Source: Mycoplasmataceae bacterium (GTDB taxonomy: Bacteria > Bacillota_I > Bacilli_A > Mycoplasmatales > Mycoplasmoidaceae). Taken from it: a stretch of 6,739 nt of DNA. The stretch is taken from positions 1 to 6,739 of the forward strand of contig JAHHTI010000056.1 in the NCBI GenBank assembly GCA_020024735.1, given 5' to 3'. Shown in pieces: positions 6,699 to 6,739 of the stretch. Numbering within the stretch: the first letter of the stretch is position 1; every line of letters starts with the position of its first letter. Made by a program: the position numbers and the translations under genes. Under the pieces are notes generated by a model. That model saw nothing but the letters and a program-made list of their open reading frames with translations. It ran no database searches and was not told where the DNA came from.

Positions 6699-6739
6699 AT
6701 GAAAATATATAAAATTAGTGATAAGATAAAAGTATTAAT
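6699..6739 (+). CDS. Possible start of a plus-strand gene, cut by the window edge
   Basis: An ATG at 6699 opens a frame with no stop up to the end of the window, giving about 13 residues beginning MKIYKISDKIKVL. There is no Shine-Dalgarno site. The only promoter hint is TAAAAA at 6686-6691, a 4-of-6 match to TATAAT, seven bases before the ATG. The stretch is too short to show coding character, so this may be non-coding. Confidence 0.2.
   Translation, partial: MKIYKISDKIKVL

Noticed and set aside
14..6709. Shared 11-mer CTTATGAAAAT near both window ends (about 15 and 6696) as a flanking repeat of a mobile element
   Set aside because: It is short and AT-rich, with no extended identity, no transposase and no target-site signature between; chance is the simpler explanation.
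1..6739. CRISPR array, insertion sequence or phage genes
   Set aside because: No spaced direct repeats, terminal inverted repeats, transposase, integrase or structural phage motifs were found on either strand.

Overview
The window is AT-rich DNA from a mollicute (a Mycoplasma-type, cell-wall-less bacterium). The clearest sign is the genetic code. By my count, 25 of the 27 tryptophan codons in the predicted proteins are TGA and only 2 are TGG, so most genes look broken unless TGA is read as Trp. Dense packing, very short gene junctions, TATAAT-type -10 boxes and few Shine-Dalgarno sequences fit the same group. The species cannot be fixed from this sequence.

Layout: (1) 108-1466, plus strand: an M17 leucyl aminopeptidase with its own promoter and ribosome binding site. 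(2) 1512-2873, plus strand: an unrecognised protein with an N-terminal hydrophobic anchor or signal, probably exposed outside the cell, with its own extended -10 promoter. (3) 2877-4701, minus strand, convergent with the above: a two-gene operon, tlyA (rRNA 2'-O-methyltransferase) followed by an overlapping Y-family translesion polymerase (dinB-like). (4) 4842-4919, plus strand: tRNA-His(GTG), with its own promoter and a strong intrinsic terminator, divergent from tlyA. (5) 4942-6637, minus strand, convergent with the tRNA: a two-gene unit made of a small four-helix membrane protein overlapping a KAP-like P-loop NTPase. (6) 6638-6739: an intergenic region with the promoter of that unit and possibly the first codons of a plus-strand gene cut by the window edge.

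The aminopeptidase, TlyA, the polymerase and the tRNA are housekeeping or repair genes. The least explained parts are the surface protein and the membrane protein/KAP-like NTPase pair. The overlap of the two genes suggests that pair is made together at the membrane. KAP NTPases as a family include the phage-exclusion protein PifA, but nothing here proves a defence role, and the Walker B motif is unusual (Glu-Asn where Asp-Asp is usual).

A recurring theme is how starts and ends are built. Three of the four protein transcription units place TATAAT only 6-9 bases before the start codon, which predicts leaderless mRNAs, one of them starting with GTG. At both convergent junctions the plus-strand terminator hairpin lies inside the last codons of the minus-strand gene.
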